A stretch of 35,374 bases of DNA from an uncultured Clostridia bacterium (GTDB taxonomy: Bacteria; Bacillota; Clostridia; Oscillospirales; Oscillospiraceae): positions 1 to 35,374 of the forward strand of contig CALYTU010000002.1 in assembly GCA_945487445.1 (NCBI GenBank). Reading direction: 5' to 3'. A program made the translations under genes and the position numbers. Under the pieces are notes generated by a model. The model did no database searches, was not told where the DNA came from, and was given only the letters and a program-made list of their open reading frames with translations. Every line of letters begins with the position of its first letter. The first letter of the stretch is position 1. Positions 16,301 to 24,642 of this stretch are shown here, piece after piece.

Positions 16301-19300
16301 ATTTCGCGGACGAGACGGATGTACAAGAAACCATCTCCGTGCAGCCGCAAGAGCCTCCAGAAGCAGAGGACAGCACAACACCCTCCACCGCAGAAGAAGC
16401 GTTGGATCTGTTTGTGTCATCGTTTGATGATCAGGATAATCTCCGTGAAGATACATCAGCGCTGCCCTCCGCCGCCGATCCGACGCCCATGGACGCGGCA
16501 GCACCAAAAAATAGCACCCAACACGATACTTCTAATCCTGTTGCTGAAGCGGAGAAAGCTCCTCCGCGGGAAATGACTCAGGAGGAAATCGACGATGCCC
16601 TCCGGGCCTGGAACGGGCGCGTAGAAAGCAAACGCGCCGTGGTCCGATACATGGAAGCCCACAGCAGAGAACGGCAAACAGCCGAATGGATGAAAAAGGA
16701 ATTCAAATCAGCATATCAGGACCTCGCTGACCGCATCCGGCTGGAAAACGGCCTGGCGCTGATTAGCCCGGACGGCAGTGCCGAGACCGTCCTTCCCTGG
16801 CAGAAGGTTCAACGCCGGATCGCCCAGCTCATCCGGGAGGATCGCTTCTTCACTGAGCAGGAGCTTGACAACTTCGAGGATGTTGACGTTGCTGCTGTCC
16901 GGGAGCAGTTAGCCCAAAAGCCGGGATCTGGCGAGAGCGACCGACTGGACGAAATGCTCCGGCAGGCGGAGCTGGCCAGCGAGCTTTATACGCAAACCGG
17001 GCAACCTGTGTTTGCGTTCGAGGAAGGCAACCCGCAGCCTGTCAATCTCTCGGAAGAAGCCGGGGCGAAAGCACCGGAAATGGCACATGCCGCCGAACCG
17101 GAGAATACGGATAACGGCTCCGGAACTCCTTCTGTGGAAGCGAGCTTCACGCCGTACAAGAAAGGTGACACGGTGTATATTGAAAATACAGAATATCAAA
17201 TCACCGCCGTAAACGACTTCGACGTACAGCTACAGGACCCGACGCAGCGTTACCCTATTTTCCGCTCCGAAAACAGGCAGCGATTCGAGCGGATGCTGCT
17301 TGAGGATCGGCGCAACCTCCGTATTACGGAGCTCCTTGCCGGTGATCTCGATCATTGCTCCGGCTATCTGCGCGACGCTCTAACCTGGGACGGCGGCCTT
17401 CTTGATTTGAAGGACAAGGAGAAGATTTCATCCCTCTTCCGTTACGGAGCTACCAACAGTCGTGTTTCTTCCTTCCTGGCCGCATCCTTTATGGGAAAGG
17501 AAAGTGAAATGCTGATGCCCTCCGGAGAGCAGGCAACACTGACCATGGACATTCACGCGCTTGATCTTCGCGTGGAGAATGACGAAGGCAGCGTAATCAG
17601 CGTGTCCCGGACAAACTGGACCGAGATTGCACCTCTCCTCCGGGCTATGTACCAGCAGGAGCGATACGGATTTTTCCAGACGCCGGAACTACCGGAGCCC
17701 CTCCCCGCTGCCCCCGACAGCAACGATCCATCGCTCATGAATGAACAAGCCTCAGCAACAAGTCGGCCCGATTACACCGTTGAGACCGTCGCAGAATATC
17801 CCGCCATTGAGAACGGGCTGCCCTTTGACGTTTCGGTCCAGGTCTTGCACCCGGAGCCGGAGACACCGATCCAAATCCCGCCCGAAAACTTCCGCATCAC
17901 TGACGATCATCTGGGTGAGGGTGGCCCCAAGGCAAAATTCCAGTCCAATATGGCCGCCATTTCCACGCTGAAGCACATCGAGGCCGAGGGGCGGACTGCC
18001 ACGCCGGAGGAGCAGGAAATCCTTTCCCGCTACGTTGGCTGGGGCGGCTTGCCGGAGGCCTTTGATGATCGGAAGGCCGAATGGAGCAAGGAATACGCCG
18101 AGCTGAAGGCTGCATTGACGCCGGAGGAATATACCGCCGCAAGAGCCTCTACCCTGAATGCCCATTACACCAGCCCCACCGTGATCCGGGCAATCTATTC
18201 CGCGCTTTCCCGGATGGGCTTCACCACCGGCAACATTCTGGAGCCTGCCTGCGGCGTCGGCAATTTCTTCGGCCTGCTGCCGCAGGAAATGTCTGCATCC
18301 AGACTGTACGGCGTGGAGCTGGACAGCGTATCAGGCCGGATCGCACAAAAGCTCTATCCCAACGCCAACATTACCGTTGCGGGCTTTGAGACCACGGATC
18401 GCAGGGATTTCTATGACGTGGCCGTTGGCAACGTTCCCTTCGGGCAGTATCAGGTAAACGACCGGGCCTACAACAAGCTGGGCTTCAGCATCCACAACTA
18501 TTTCTTTGCCAAAACCCTGGATCAAATCCGTCCTGGCGGCATTGTGACCTTCATCACCTCCCGATACACGCTGGACGCCAAGGATGATACCGTGCGCCGT
18601 TACCTGGCACAACGTGCGGACTTCCTGGGCGCGATCCGCCTCTCAGACAATGCTTTCCGGGCAAACGCCGGGACTGACGTTGTTTCGGATATAATTTTCC
18701 TGCAAAAACGGGCCAGTCCGTCTCTGGAGGAGCCCGAATGGATTGCAACAGCAAAGAATATCCCAGACAGCGAACCGGCTGGCGTCGGTGATAAGATCAC
18801 CTTCAGCGCCGGTTATCCTCCCGTAGAGGTTACTGCTACCGTAACTGACGTTATTCGCGAATACAGAAGCGCCTACCACTACACGGCCAAGGATTCCGAG
18901 CGTGAATACAGATACGTTACTGCCCGCAGCATCACCAAGATCGAAAGAAAGGATTTGGTGTATGAAATCAACCAATACTTCCTCGATCACCCGGAAATGG
19001 TGCTGGGCGTCCCGGCGATGGAGAGCACCCAATACGGACGCGATGATTATACCGTGAAGCCTGTCCCCGGAGCATCGCTGTCCGAGCAGCTTCAGGAAGC
19101 AGTAAAGAACATCGGCGGTCTGTATCGGCCTCCTGAGCTCCTCGATCTGGAGGACGGAGCCGCGCCATCCGCTGCAATTCCGGCTGATCCTGGCGTGCGG
19201 AATTTCTCCTATACCCTGGTCAATGGACAGCTTTACTTCCGCTCCGGCAGCGTCATGACGCCCTCCCAGGAAACCGGCCTTGCGAAAGACCGGATCAAGG

Positions 19301-22300
19301 CAATGATTGGTCTCCGGGATTGTCTGAGGCGCGTCATCGATCACCAGCTGGATGAAAGTGTTTCCGAGGACGTACTGGACCGTGACCGTATCGCGCTGAA
19401 CCGGCTCTATGACGCCTTTACCAAGAAATACGGGCTGATTAACTCAAAGGCCAACAGAATGGCATTTGAGGGAGACAGCTCCTATTATCTCATGACCTCT
19501 CTGGAGAACCTGGACGAGGACGGAAACCTTTCCGGTAAGGCCGACATTTTCTTCAAACGCACCATCAAGCAGCAGCGCAGCGTAAACCGGGTAGACACGG
19601 CCTCTGAGGCCCTGGCCGTTTCCATTGGCCAGAAGGCCGAAGTTGATCTTGCCTTTATGGCGGAGCTCATGGGCGGCCCGGAACATATCCAGGCTATCGT
19701 TGACGATCTCCAGGGTGTGATCTTCAAAGACCCGGCCTCCGGCCCCTTTGATCTGGCCTCCGGAGGCGAGCATTGGGATCAAGGCTGGCAGCCTGCGGAT
19801 CAGTACCTGTCCGGCAACGTGAGAAAAAAGCTCCATCAGGCAGAACAGGCAGCGGAGGTAGATTCCTTCTTCCGCGTAAACGCCGAGGCCTTGCGCCGTG
19901 CGCAGCCCAAAGACCTGGATGCGTCGGAAATCGACGTGCGTATCGGCAGCACCTGGATTGACCCGGAGTATTATCGCCAGTTCCTGATCGAAACCTTCAA
20001 GCCGTCCTATTACCGGCAACGGCACATCAAGGTGCTGTACTCCCCTTACACCGGCGCATGGAAGATCGAAGGGGCAGATAAGTTTGAGCGCACCGGCTTC
20101 CAGGTTACGCAAACATGGGGCACGGATCGTAAAAACGCCTATGATATTTTCGAGGACAGTCTGAACCTGCGGGAAGTAACCGTCTATGATAAGGTGATGG
20201 AAAACGGGAAAGAGCGTCGTGTTTTGAACAAGGACGAAACGATGCTCGCATCGCAAAAACAGGAGCGGTTGCGGTCTGAATTCTGCGATTGGATTTGGAA
20301 AGACCCGGATCGCCGGGAAGCCCTTGTAAAAAAATACAATGAGGATATGAACAGCACCAGACCCAGGGAATACGACGGCAAGCACCTGGTCTTCGGCGGG
20401 ATCAACCCGGAAATTGAGCTGCGAGAGCATCAGCTGAACGCCATTGCTCACGTTATCTACGGCGGTAATTCGCTGCTGGCCCACGAAGTGGGCGCTGGCA
20501 AAACCTTTGAGATGGTTGCAGCTGCAATGGAGAGCAAACGCCTGGGCCTATGCAGCAAATCGCTTTTTGTGGTGCCGAATCACCTGGTAGATCAGTGGGC
20601 CTCTGAGTTCCTGCGGCTCTACCCGGCAGCCAATATCCTGGTCACAACCAAGAAAGACTTCCAGCCCAAAAACCGGAAGCGCTTCTGCTCCCGGATCGCC
20701 ACCGGCGACTATGACGCGATAATCATTGGCCAAACCCAGTTCGAGAAAATTCCTATTTCCACGGAGCGGCAAATCCGGCTGATCCAGAAGCAGATCGACG
20801 ATCTCACCAGAGCGATTGAGGAGATGCAGCAGGATCGTGATACCCCGCGCTGGTCTGTGAAGCAGGTTGAAAGGTTCAAGGCACAGCTGGAAGCCCGTCT
20901 GAAAAAGCTCCAGGATTCTCCGCGAGACGACGTTGTAACCTTCGAGGAGCTGGGCGTGGACAGGCTCTTTGTGGACGAGAGTGATTATTACAAAAACCTC
21001 TACACCTACACAAAGATGCAGAACGTGGCCGGTATTTCCAATTCCTCCGCACAGAAATCCCAAGACCTGTATTACAAGTGCAGATACATGGACGAGCTCA
21101 CCGGAGGGCGTGGCCTGATCTTTGCGACCGGCACACCCGTCAGCAACTCCATGACCGAGGTATATATCATTCAGCAATATTTACAGTATCAGAGGATGCA
21201 GGAGCTTGGCATGGGCTTCTTTGACGCCTGGGCCTCCCGGTTTGGTGAAACTACCTCTCAGATGGAGCTGGCCCCGGAGGGCACCGGCTACCGGATGCGG
21301 AATCGCTTTGCCAAGTTCTTCAATTTGCCCGAGCTCATGACGCTGCTGAAGGAGGTCGCGGACATAAAGACTGCCGACCAGCTTGATCTTCCGACGCCGG
21401 AGGTCGAATATCACAACTGCGTTGCGAAACCAACAGAACTGCAAAAGGCAATGATGAAAAACCTTTCGGATCGTGCTTCCAAGATCCACAGCGGAGCTGT
21501 TGATCCCAAGGAAGATAATATGTTGAAGATCACCAGCGACGGCAGGAAGCTTGGCCTCGATCAGCGAATCATCAACCCGCTGCTCGCGGACGAGCCGGGC
21601 ACAAAGGTAAACCTGTGCGTGGAGAACGTGCTGCGTATCTGGCGTGAAAGCGACGCCGATAAATTGACACAGCTGATCTTCTGCGATATTTCGACCCCAA
21701 AAGCCTGGCAAAGCAAAAAGCCCGCAGGGCAAACGGAAGATGCTGCGGAGCCTGGCAGCCCGGATTTCATTCCAAATTTGGAAGAAAGCTCTGACAACGG
21801 CTTTACCGTGTACGACGATATTCGTAACAAGCTCATTGCCGGTGGGATGCCGCCAGAGCAGATCGCGTATATCCATGACGCTGACACCGAAGCCAAAAAG
21901 CGGGAGCTTTTCGATAAGATGCGGAAGGGCGTCGTTCGGGTTTTGCTTGGCAGCACGGCAAAAATGGGAGCCGGAACAAACGTGCAGGATCGCTTGATCG
22001 CCAGTCATGATTTGGATTGCCCGTGGCGGCCCCGTGATTTGACCCAGCGCAAAGGCCGAATTGAGCGACAGGGCAACCAAAACAAGAAAGTCCACGTCTA
22101 CCGCTATGTTACAGAGGACACATTTGATGCCTATCTCTGGCAAACGGTGGAAAATAAGCAAAAGTACATTGGTCAAATAATGACCAGCAAGAGCCCCGTC
22201 CGCTCCATGGAGGACGTGGATCAGACCGCGCTCTCCTTTGCGGAGATCAAAGCGCTTTGCGCCGGTGATCCCCGAATCAAGGAGCGTATGGATCTGGAAG

Positions 22301-22950
22301 TAGAAGTGTCTAAGCTCCGCCTTATGAAGTCAGCCCACCAGAGCCAGCAGTTCCGGATGCAGGATATGCTCCTGAAAACCTACCCCGCGCAGATCAGCCA
22401 AACGGAGCAGGGCATCCAGGCGCTGAAAGCAGACATGGAGCTGCTTGCAGCTTGTCCGATCCCGGAGGATGGCTTTATTGGGATGGAGGTCCGAGGCGAC
22501 CTTCTGACGGATAAGGAGAACGCCGGGGCGGCCCTTCTGGATGCCTGCAAAGACCTTCGGAACGCAGAGCCTATCGACGTGGGCAGCTACCGCGGCTTCA
22601 AAATGGAGGCAGAGTTCGACATTTGGGATCGGGCGCTGGTGCTGACCCTGAGAGGAACCGCGTCTCACCGTGTAGAGCTTGGGTCTGACCCGAAGGGCAA
22701 TTTGGTCCGTATTGAGAATGCGCTGTCCCGCATCCCGTTACGGATCGAAACTGCATCCCACTATCTGGATAAGCTCCGGACGGAGCAGGCCCTGGCTGAA
22801 AAGGAGCTTGGGAAGCCTTTTGAGTTTGAGGCAGAGCTGGCGGAAAAGTCAGCCCGGCTTGTCGAATTAAACCTTGTGCTTAGTCTGGATCGCTCCACAA
22901 ACACCCAGGAGCCGGACAAGGCAAAGAAACAATATCAGGAGGTACGATAA
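13363..22950 (+). CDS. giant polyvalent protein: ArdC-like N-terminus, MutS-I-like module, N6-adenine methylase, SNF2 helicase
   Basis: This 3195-aa protein is typical of Tn1549-type ICEs and probably guards or remodels transferred DNA. The ArdC-like N-terminus spans about 1-270. A Gly/Arg/Pro-rich linker (about 271-415) is the out-of-frame translation of tnpV. Three degenerate ~97-aa repeats lie near 478-576, 712-809 and 1072-1168. A MutS domain-I-like module is at 854-948. The methylase core (about 1510-1784) has motif I EPACGVG at 1627-1633 and NVPF at 1690-1693. The SNF2 helicase (from about 2347) has GAGKT 2377-2381, DESD 2538-2541, ATGTP 2588-2592 and QRKGRIERQ from Gln2895. A coiled-coil tail ends it. 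GAAAGGAG precedes the ATG. It is unusually long but all helicase motifs are intact. Confidence 0.93.
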   Translation: MPNEKLDYYIQMAEDTARRITWNQGNWTAFLRTASRLYKYPFQEQLLIFAQRPGATACADYDTWNTRMHRYVRRGGHGIALIDEAGGSARLKYVFDITDTGSGPNSLSPYVWTLLYEHFRSVSDALAQRFGIVADDGIDVISTAVDVLHTQIQGSILIQATEFWENNSLDILRSVDKSLLAEYDEGEIKSKFVRCAAESAAYMTALRCGFSQTPTFNSATIYGVTEFNTPDSIGELGRAVNECGAQVLRTIEAAVKAYERERRRGAERSSNEPAVRHQLLRGSDREDGSHDRPGERSELSPGGRGLDSGHRPGAGADPGRPPHLPLGRETEGLPEGASSEPVSAVRSPRNPVEAHEGRAGAGAGAPGHDDSQDGRAAGRDRGAEAPGSDEVGRDDEQHPAQRGGNDLRGPDLLLNPEAATEPEPDAASSEPEPPAEQPAPAPAGQQLTMFPTEAQQVNIIQEAESAQAAPFASSVPQDVIDDFLRHGSNDAKTRMRLVSALATYGDLPSAGINLKEHFYGGYGIEVDGVKYAAWYDDAGIRISRGSSARYTPFAETVPWYDAAQRIATLYRRGIYALTVEAEEALGNERRELAQSLLLIYRDLAEAARPHYLLSLAPYASAKGGFPEQESMLAEALSAPDKVNAIVDDLHNLQNDMARYYTETQDKYAYQHFLRFRHRGMDSLGTRLQALTFPQTVIPQTAAELPHTPFITEDEIDATLADRASGVSGGKTRIYNFFTAKPAHTPKEKAEFLKDEYGIGGSSHAVSGDGWEDHDAKGLRLRKGKCLDITISWPNVVKRIDTLIRLNRYLTPEELAQVNAVREAHYDPEEENAEPVENVLPSEKREEKQELPKQDLSEHYAIYQRIKESDALVGNSLLLYRMGEFYELFGEDADKAAKALDFTSVTWNTPEGRPISMVGIPRYSLAYYLEQLRDTYDVTVVAGDDVKRYLSIDHEAAKAINEHEAEFGADGWRAFGGRTYDFADETDVQETISVQPQEPPEAEDSTTPSTAEEALDLFVSSFDDQDNLREDTSALPSAADPTPMDAAAPKNSTQHDTSNPVAEAEKAPPREMTQEEIDDALRAWNGRVESKRAVVRYMEAHSRERQTAEWMKKEFKSAYQDLADRIRLENGLALISPDGSAETVLPWQKVQRRIAQLIREDRFFTEQELDNFEDVDVAAVREQLAQKPGSGESDRLDEMLRQAELASELYTQTGQPVFAFEEGNPQPVNLSEEAGAKAPEMAHAAEPENTDNGSGTPSVEASFTPYKKGDTVYIENTEYQITAVNDFDVQLQDPTQRYPIFRSENRQRFERMLLEDRRNLRITELLAGDLDHCSGYLRDALTWDGGLLDLKDKEKISSLFRYGATNSRVSSFLAASFMGKESEMLMPSGEQATLTMDIHALDLRVENDEGSVISVSRTNWTEIAPLLRAMYQQERYGFFQTPELPEPLPAAPDSNDPSLMNEQASATSRPDYTVETVAEYPAIENGLPFDVSVQVLHPEPETPIQIPPENFRITDDHLGEGGPKAKFQSNMAAISTLKHIEAEGRTATPEEQEILSRYVGWGGLPEAFDDRKAEWSKEYAELKAALTPEEYTAARASTLNAHYTSPTVIRAIYSALSRMGFTTGNILEPACGVGNFFGLLPQEMSASRLYGVELDSVSGRIAQKLYPNANITVAGFETTDRRDFYDVAVGNVPFGQYQVNDRAYNKLGFSIHNYFFAKTLDQIRPGGIVTFITSRYTLDAKDDTVRRYLAQRADFLGAIRLSDNAFRANAGTDVVSDIIFLQKRASPSLEEPEWIATAKNIPDSEPAGVGDKITFSAGYPPVEVTATVTDVIREYRSAYHYTAKDSEREYRYVTARSITKIERKDLVYEINQYFLDHPEMVLGVPAMESTQYGRDDYTVKPVPGASLSEQLQEAVKNIGGLYRPPELLDLEDGAAPSAAIPADPGVRNFSYTLVNGQLYFRSGSVMTPSQETGLAKDRIKAMIGLRDCLRRVIDHQLDESVSEDVLDRDRIALNRLYDAFTKKYGLINSKANRMAFEGDSSYYLMTSLENLDEDGNLSGKADIFFKRTIKQQRSVNRVDTASEALAVSIGQKAEVDLAFMAELMGGPEHIQAIVDDLQGVIFKDPASGPFDLASGGEHWDQGWQPADQYLSGNVRKKLHQAEQAAEVDSFFRVNAEALRRAQPKDLDASEIDVRIGSTWIDPEYYRQFLIETFKPSYYRQRHIKVLYSPYTGAWKIEGADKFERTGFQVTQTWGTDRKNAYDIFEDSLNLREVTVYDKVMENGKERRVLNKDETMLASQKQERLRSEFCDWIWKDPDRREALVKKYNEDMNSTRPREYDGKHLVFGGINPEIELREHQLNAIAHVIYGGNSLLAHEVGAGKTFEMVAAAMESKRLGLCSKSLFVVPNHLVDQWASEFLRLYPAANILVTTKKDFQPKNRKRFCSRIATGDYDAIIIGQTQFEKIPISTERQIRLIQKQIDDLTRAIEEMQQDRDTPRWSVKQVERFKAQLEARLKKLQDSPRDDVVTFEELGVDRLFVDESDYYKNLYTYTKMQNVAGISNSSAQKSQDLYYKCRYMDELTGGRGLIFATGTPVSNSMTEVYIIQQYLQYQRMQELGMGFFDAWASRFGETTSQMELAPEGTGYRMRNRFAKFFNLPELMTLLKEVADIKTADQLDLPTPEVEYHNCVAKPTELQKAMMKNLSDRASKIHSGAVDPKEDNMLKITSDGRKLGLDQRIINPLLADEPGTKVNLCVENVLRIWRESDADKLTQLIFCDISTPKAWQSKKPAGQTEDAAEPGSPDFIPNLEESSDNGFTVYDDIRNKLIAGGMPPEQIAYIHDADTEAKKRELFDKMRKGVVRVLLGSTAKMGAGTNVQDRLIASHDLDCPWRPRDLTQRKGRIERQGNQNKKVHVYRYVTEDTFDAYLWQTVENKQKYIGQIMTSKSPVRSMEDVDQTALSFAEIKALCAGDPRIKERMDLEVEVSKLRLMKSAHQSQQFRMQDMLLKTYPAQISQTEQGIQALKADMELLAACPIPEDGFIGMEVRGDLLTDKENAGAALLDACKDLRNAEPIDVGSYRGFKMEAEFDIWDRALVLTLRGTASHRVELGSDPKGNLVRIENALSRIPLRIETASHYLDKLRTEQALAEKELGKPFEFEAELAEKSARLVELNLVLSLDRSTNTQEPDKAKKQYQEVR
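14145..14168 (+). repeat. hairpin-plus-Shine-Dalgarno cassette, copy 2
   Basis: GCGCC (14145-14149) and GGCGC (14155-14159) form a stem with loop GCAGA, followed by GGAAAGGAG (14160-14168). It matches 13007-13030 at 23 of 24 bases. It places a strong ribosome binding site 5 bases before the tnpV ATG, although it lies inside the giant coding frame. Confidence 0.75.
14174..14605 (+). CDS. tnpV: TnpV family transposon protein, nested in the giant gene
   Basis: This 143-aa protein is encoded in the +2 frame wholly inside the giant gene. The C-terminal half, with RDYLKEHRPSLYQQYVL, QGVTEELKRRDQMKWVGMMNNIR and the ending ADLIYS, is the TnpV family signature. ATG 14174 has its own GAAAGGAG. Codon use in this frame looks normal, with G/C at third positions and a varied amino-acid mix. 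The giant frame across the same bases gives a low-complexity Gly/Arg/Pro/Glu string, so tnpV is the main coding frame here. TnpV proteins are conserved in Tn4451/Tn1549-like elements; their function is not established. It could be translated from the giant mRNA by internal initiation. Confidence 0.85.
   Translation: MSQQYDINYYADLIEKTDHMIDPENGLSYHREGEVWIPDIALEPELIQDDRPTFPWGERRRDYLKEHRPSLYQQYVLHGTLWKHMKDVQELAQERLDTMIPRMAEQQGVTEELKRRDQMKWVGMMNNIRHSVEETIYADLIYS
14794..15090 (+). repeat. degenerate protein repeat in giant gene, copy 1
   Basis: Encodes residues 478-576. The order shared with the two later copies is: an acidic start with an (I)DxxL core, a basic stretch, then (LK)E(x)(Y/F), Gly-rich turns, a Trp after a hydrophobic strand, and RI..L....(Y/F). 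The copies are too diverged to compare as DNA. Confidence 0.55.
15496..15789 (+). repeat. degenerate protein repeat in giant gene, copy 2
   Basis: Encodes residues 712-809: DEIDATL, then FLKDEYGIGG, then ISWPNVVKRIDTLIRLNRYLT. Same order of motifs as copies 1 and 3, with the ITISWPNVV segment corresponding to VLPWQKV in copy 3. Confidence 0.6.
15922..16206 (+). other. MutS domain-I-like segment of the giant protein
   Basis: Residues 854-948 contain LLLYRMGEFYELFGEDADKA, then GRPISMVGIPRYSLAYYLEQL and YDVTVVAGDD. This is the same order as the mismatch-recognition domain I of MutS (FFRMGDFYELF, PMAGVP, LARL, VAICEQ). It begins after the second degenerate repeat. A DNA-distortion-sensing role is inferred only. 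Confidence 0.7.
16576..16866 (+). repeat. degenerate protein repeat in giant gene, copy 3
   Basis: Encodes residues 1072-1168: EEIDDALRAW, RAVVRYMEAHSRERQTAEWM, then VLPWQKVQRRIAQLIREDRFFT. It lies after the MutS-like module and before the methylase part. Confidence 0.6.
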
Positions 22951-22951
22951 G

Positions 22952-23890
22952 ATGCCCGTAGAAAAAGACAGTATAACGCCTGCCGCGCCGGTCGCTCGGA
23001 TTGACTATCTTTTCAGCGGAGGCAGAGTCGGTGAATCCGTAGAGTACACGGATTCAGCTGAATTCATCCGCGACGTGAAGGAACAGAACGAATACGGTGT
23101 GCCGATGGCGCTGGTGCTCTACGCCGACGCCAAGGGCGAGACAATCCCGCGCGATTTCCTCCGGGATATGGACCCGCCGCTGCAGGGGGTGACGGTCTCT
23201 TATATGAACGTGCCGGTTTACTATGAATCGCTTGCATATGCAACGGAGCACGATGAGCTTTCAGCCTTCAGCGCATCTCGCAAGACCAACGAGGCCTGTA
23301 TACGCGAGATCGAGTCAGCCATTGAAAGCCATTACGACGGCCATATTGTTGATTTTGGCGCATATAAACAGGTAATTGGTGCCTTTGGGCACGAACGTAC
23401 CATGTGCATCCTGGCCAATACGATTCAAGGGTGCAAATTGGACGATCAATTTTCAAATGAAAATAGGGAATGGGCCTCTGGCATTCATATCCCTGCCGAC
23501 CCCGAAATTGGCGCTGTTATGAACATATCCCCAGAGCCTCTCAACACATTCACTTATATCGTGCGTCGCAGATACCTAATGAAGAGTCCTCTTACAGAAG
23601 CAGATATTCGCGCAGAGGCGGTTCGCATAATGAAAGGCTTCAGAGAAGCATCGGAGCCCAACAGCCCCAATAAAACCCACTATTCCGTCCGGCTATCGGA
23701 GAATTTCATGCTTCGCGCTAACTATGTACACCTGGGGAAGCTGTGCAAACTTTTCCCGTTCAAGTCCTTCTGCCTGGTCGGCATGAAGGATAAGTCCGGG
23801 CGATATGCGCAGATACGAGCGGATGAAGACCGGACCAAGCCGCTGCGTACCGTTAAGCCGCCGTCCAAGAAGAAAGGAATTGATCGCTGA
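22952..23890 (+). CDS. DUF3849-containing ICE protein
   Basis: This 312-aa protein starts at ATG 22952, 9 bases after GGAGG (22938-22942) that sits at the end of the giant gene. The N-terminal part (IDYLFSGGRVGESVEYTDS...YGVPMALVLYADAKG) is a module also seen in other ICE polyvalent proteins. The centre (PVYYESLAYATEHDELSAF through HERTMCILANTIQ and NREWA) matches DUF3849. A basic C-terminus ends PPSKKKGIDR. The function is unknown. Being directly downstream of the methylase/helicase gene, it may act with it on transferred DNA; this is inference. An upstream in-frame start inside the giant gene is less likely. Confidence 0.82.
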   Translation: MPVEKDSITPAAPVARIDYLFSGGRVGESVEYTDSAEFIRDVKEQNEYGVPMALVLYADAKGETIPRDFLRDMDPPLQGVTVSYMNVPVYYESLAYATEHDELSAFSASRKTNEACIREIESAIESHYDGHIVDFGAYKQVIGAFGHERTMCILANTIQGCKLDDQFSNENREWASGIHIPADPEIGAVMNISPEPLNTFTYIVRRRYLMKSPLTEADIRAEAVRIMKGFREASEPNSPNKTHYSVRLSENFMLRANYVHLGKLCKLFPFKSFCLVGMKDKSGRYAQIRADEDRTKPLRTVKPPSKKKGIDR

Positions 23891-24129
23891 TGGAAGATGA
23901 ACAAAACAGCTATACCCGGGAAGATCTGCGGGTCATGCACTACACAGGGCGGAGCACTTCACACGGTTACGGCAGGGACAAGATTACCTCCTACCGCTCT
24001 GGCGTGCAGACGAAAGCCGGTGACCTTGAGGAGCGCGAATGGCTGAAAGAGGCCGAAGCCCTGGTTGCCCGCGAAGGAGGCGCAGCAGAGCTTGCTTCTC
24101 TCATCAAGACGGCCTCTACTCTGCCCTAG
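23890..24129 (+). CDS. small hypothetical ICE protein
   Basis: This 79-aa charged protein shares one base with the preceding stop (TGATG) and so is probably translated by coupling. It has MEDEQNSYTREDLRVMHYTGRST and a helical C-terminus (LEEREWLKEAEALVAREGGAAELASL). No motif or family is recognised. It ends about 110 bases before mobC and may close the upstream operon. Confidence 0.6.
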   Translation: MEDEQNSYTREDLRVMHYTGRSTSHGYGRDKITSYRSGVQTKAGDLEEREWLKEAEALVAREGGAAELASLIKTASTLP

Positions 24130-24137
24130 CTGCAACG

Positions 24138-24172
24138 ATAAAGCAATCAGGCGGTATGCCCTGGAGCTTTAT
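24138..24172 (+). other. nested hairpin upstream of mobC, possible oriT element
   Basis: ATAAAGC (24138-24144) pairs with GCTTTAT (24166-24172), and inside it CAGGC can pair with GCCCTG with one bulge. The spot is the 110-bp gap before mobC, where oriT often lies in mobilisation modules. No nic consensus is recognised, so this is only a candidate. Confidence 0.3.
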
Positions 24173-24239
24173 ATGACGAGGCCGAGCGGAACGCAGAGAA
24201 CGAAACCCAAAAAATCTACAATGGAGAGGGGGAGATAAA

Positions 24240-24581
24240 ATGGGAAAGCGCCGAGAGCGCGGCGTGAAGATCAATTTCTGGGTAACACCGGAGGAGCTTG
24301 ATTTGATAAAGTCCAAGATGGAAAAAGCCCAGGTAAAAAACATGAGCGCTTATCTGCGGAAGCTGGCTATCGACGGTTATATTGTGCGCCTGGATGTGCC
24401 TGAACTGCGGGAAATTATCACCAATGCGCGCCGTGCCGGTGCGAACCTGAACCAATTAACCAAACGTGTCAACGAAACTGGCCGCCTCTACGAAGCTGAT
24501 CTGGAGGATTTGCGCCAATCACAGGAACGCCTTATCACCGAAACAGAAAGTCTGATGGAGAAGCTGTCAGAGCTTCTCTGA
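24240..24581 (+). CDS. mobC: MobC family relaxosome accessory protein
   Basis: This 113-aa protein has the MobC layout: a ribbon-helix-helix-like start (RGVKINFWVTPEELDLIKSKM...NMSAYLRKLAIDGY) and the signature RAGANLNQLTKRVNETG. MobC proteins bind oriT and help the relaxase to open the strands. AGAGGGGGAG precedes the ATG. In related elements the relaxase gene follows mobC directly, but here it starts 5.8 kb later. A terminator-like hairpin comes right after mobC. Confidence 0.92.
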   Translation: MGKRRERGVKINFWVTPEELDLIKSKMEKAQVKNMSAYLRKLAIDGYIVRLDVPELREIITNARRAGANLNQLTKRVNETGRLYEADLEDLRQSQERLITETESLMEKLSELL

Positions 24582-24591
24582 AACAAAACCA

Positions 24592-24629
24592 GAGCGCAGA
24601 AACGGTAATTCGTTTCTGCGCTCAATTCC
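24592..24629 (+). terminator. rho-independent terminator-like hairpin after mobC
   Basis: GAGCGCAGAAACG (24592-24604) and CGTTTCTGCGCTC (24611-24623) form a perfect 13-bp stem with loop GTAATT. The following AATTCCTTT is only moderately T-rich. It likely separates mobC from the cargo genes. Confidence 0.75.
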
Positions 24630-24642
24630 TTTGGAGGAAATT

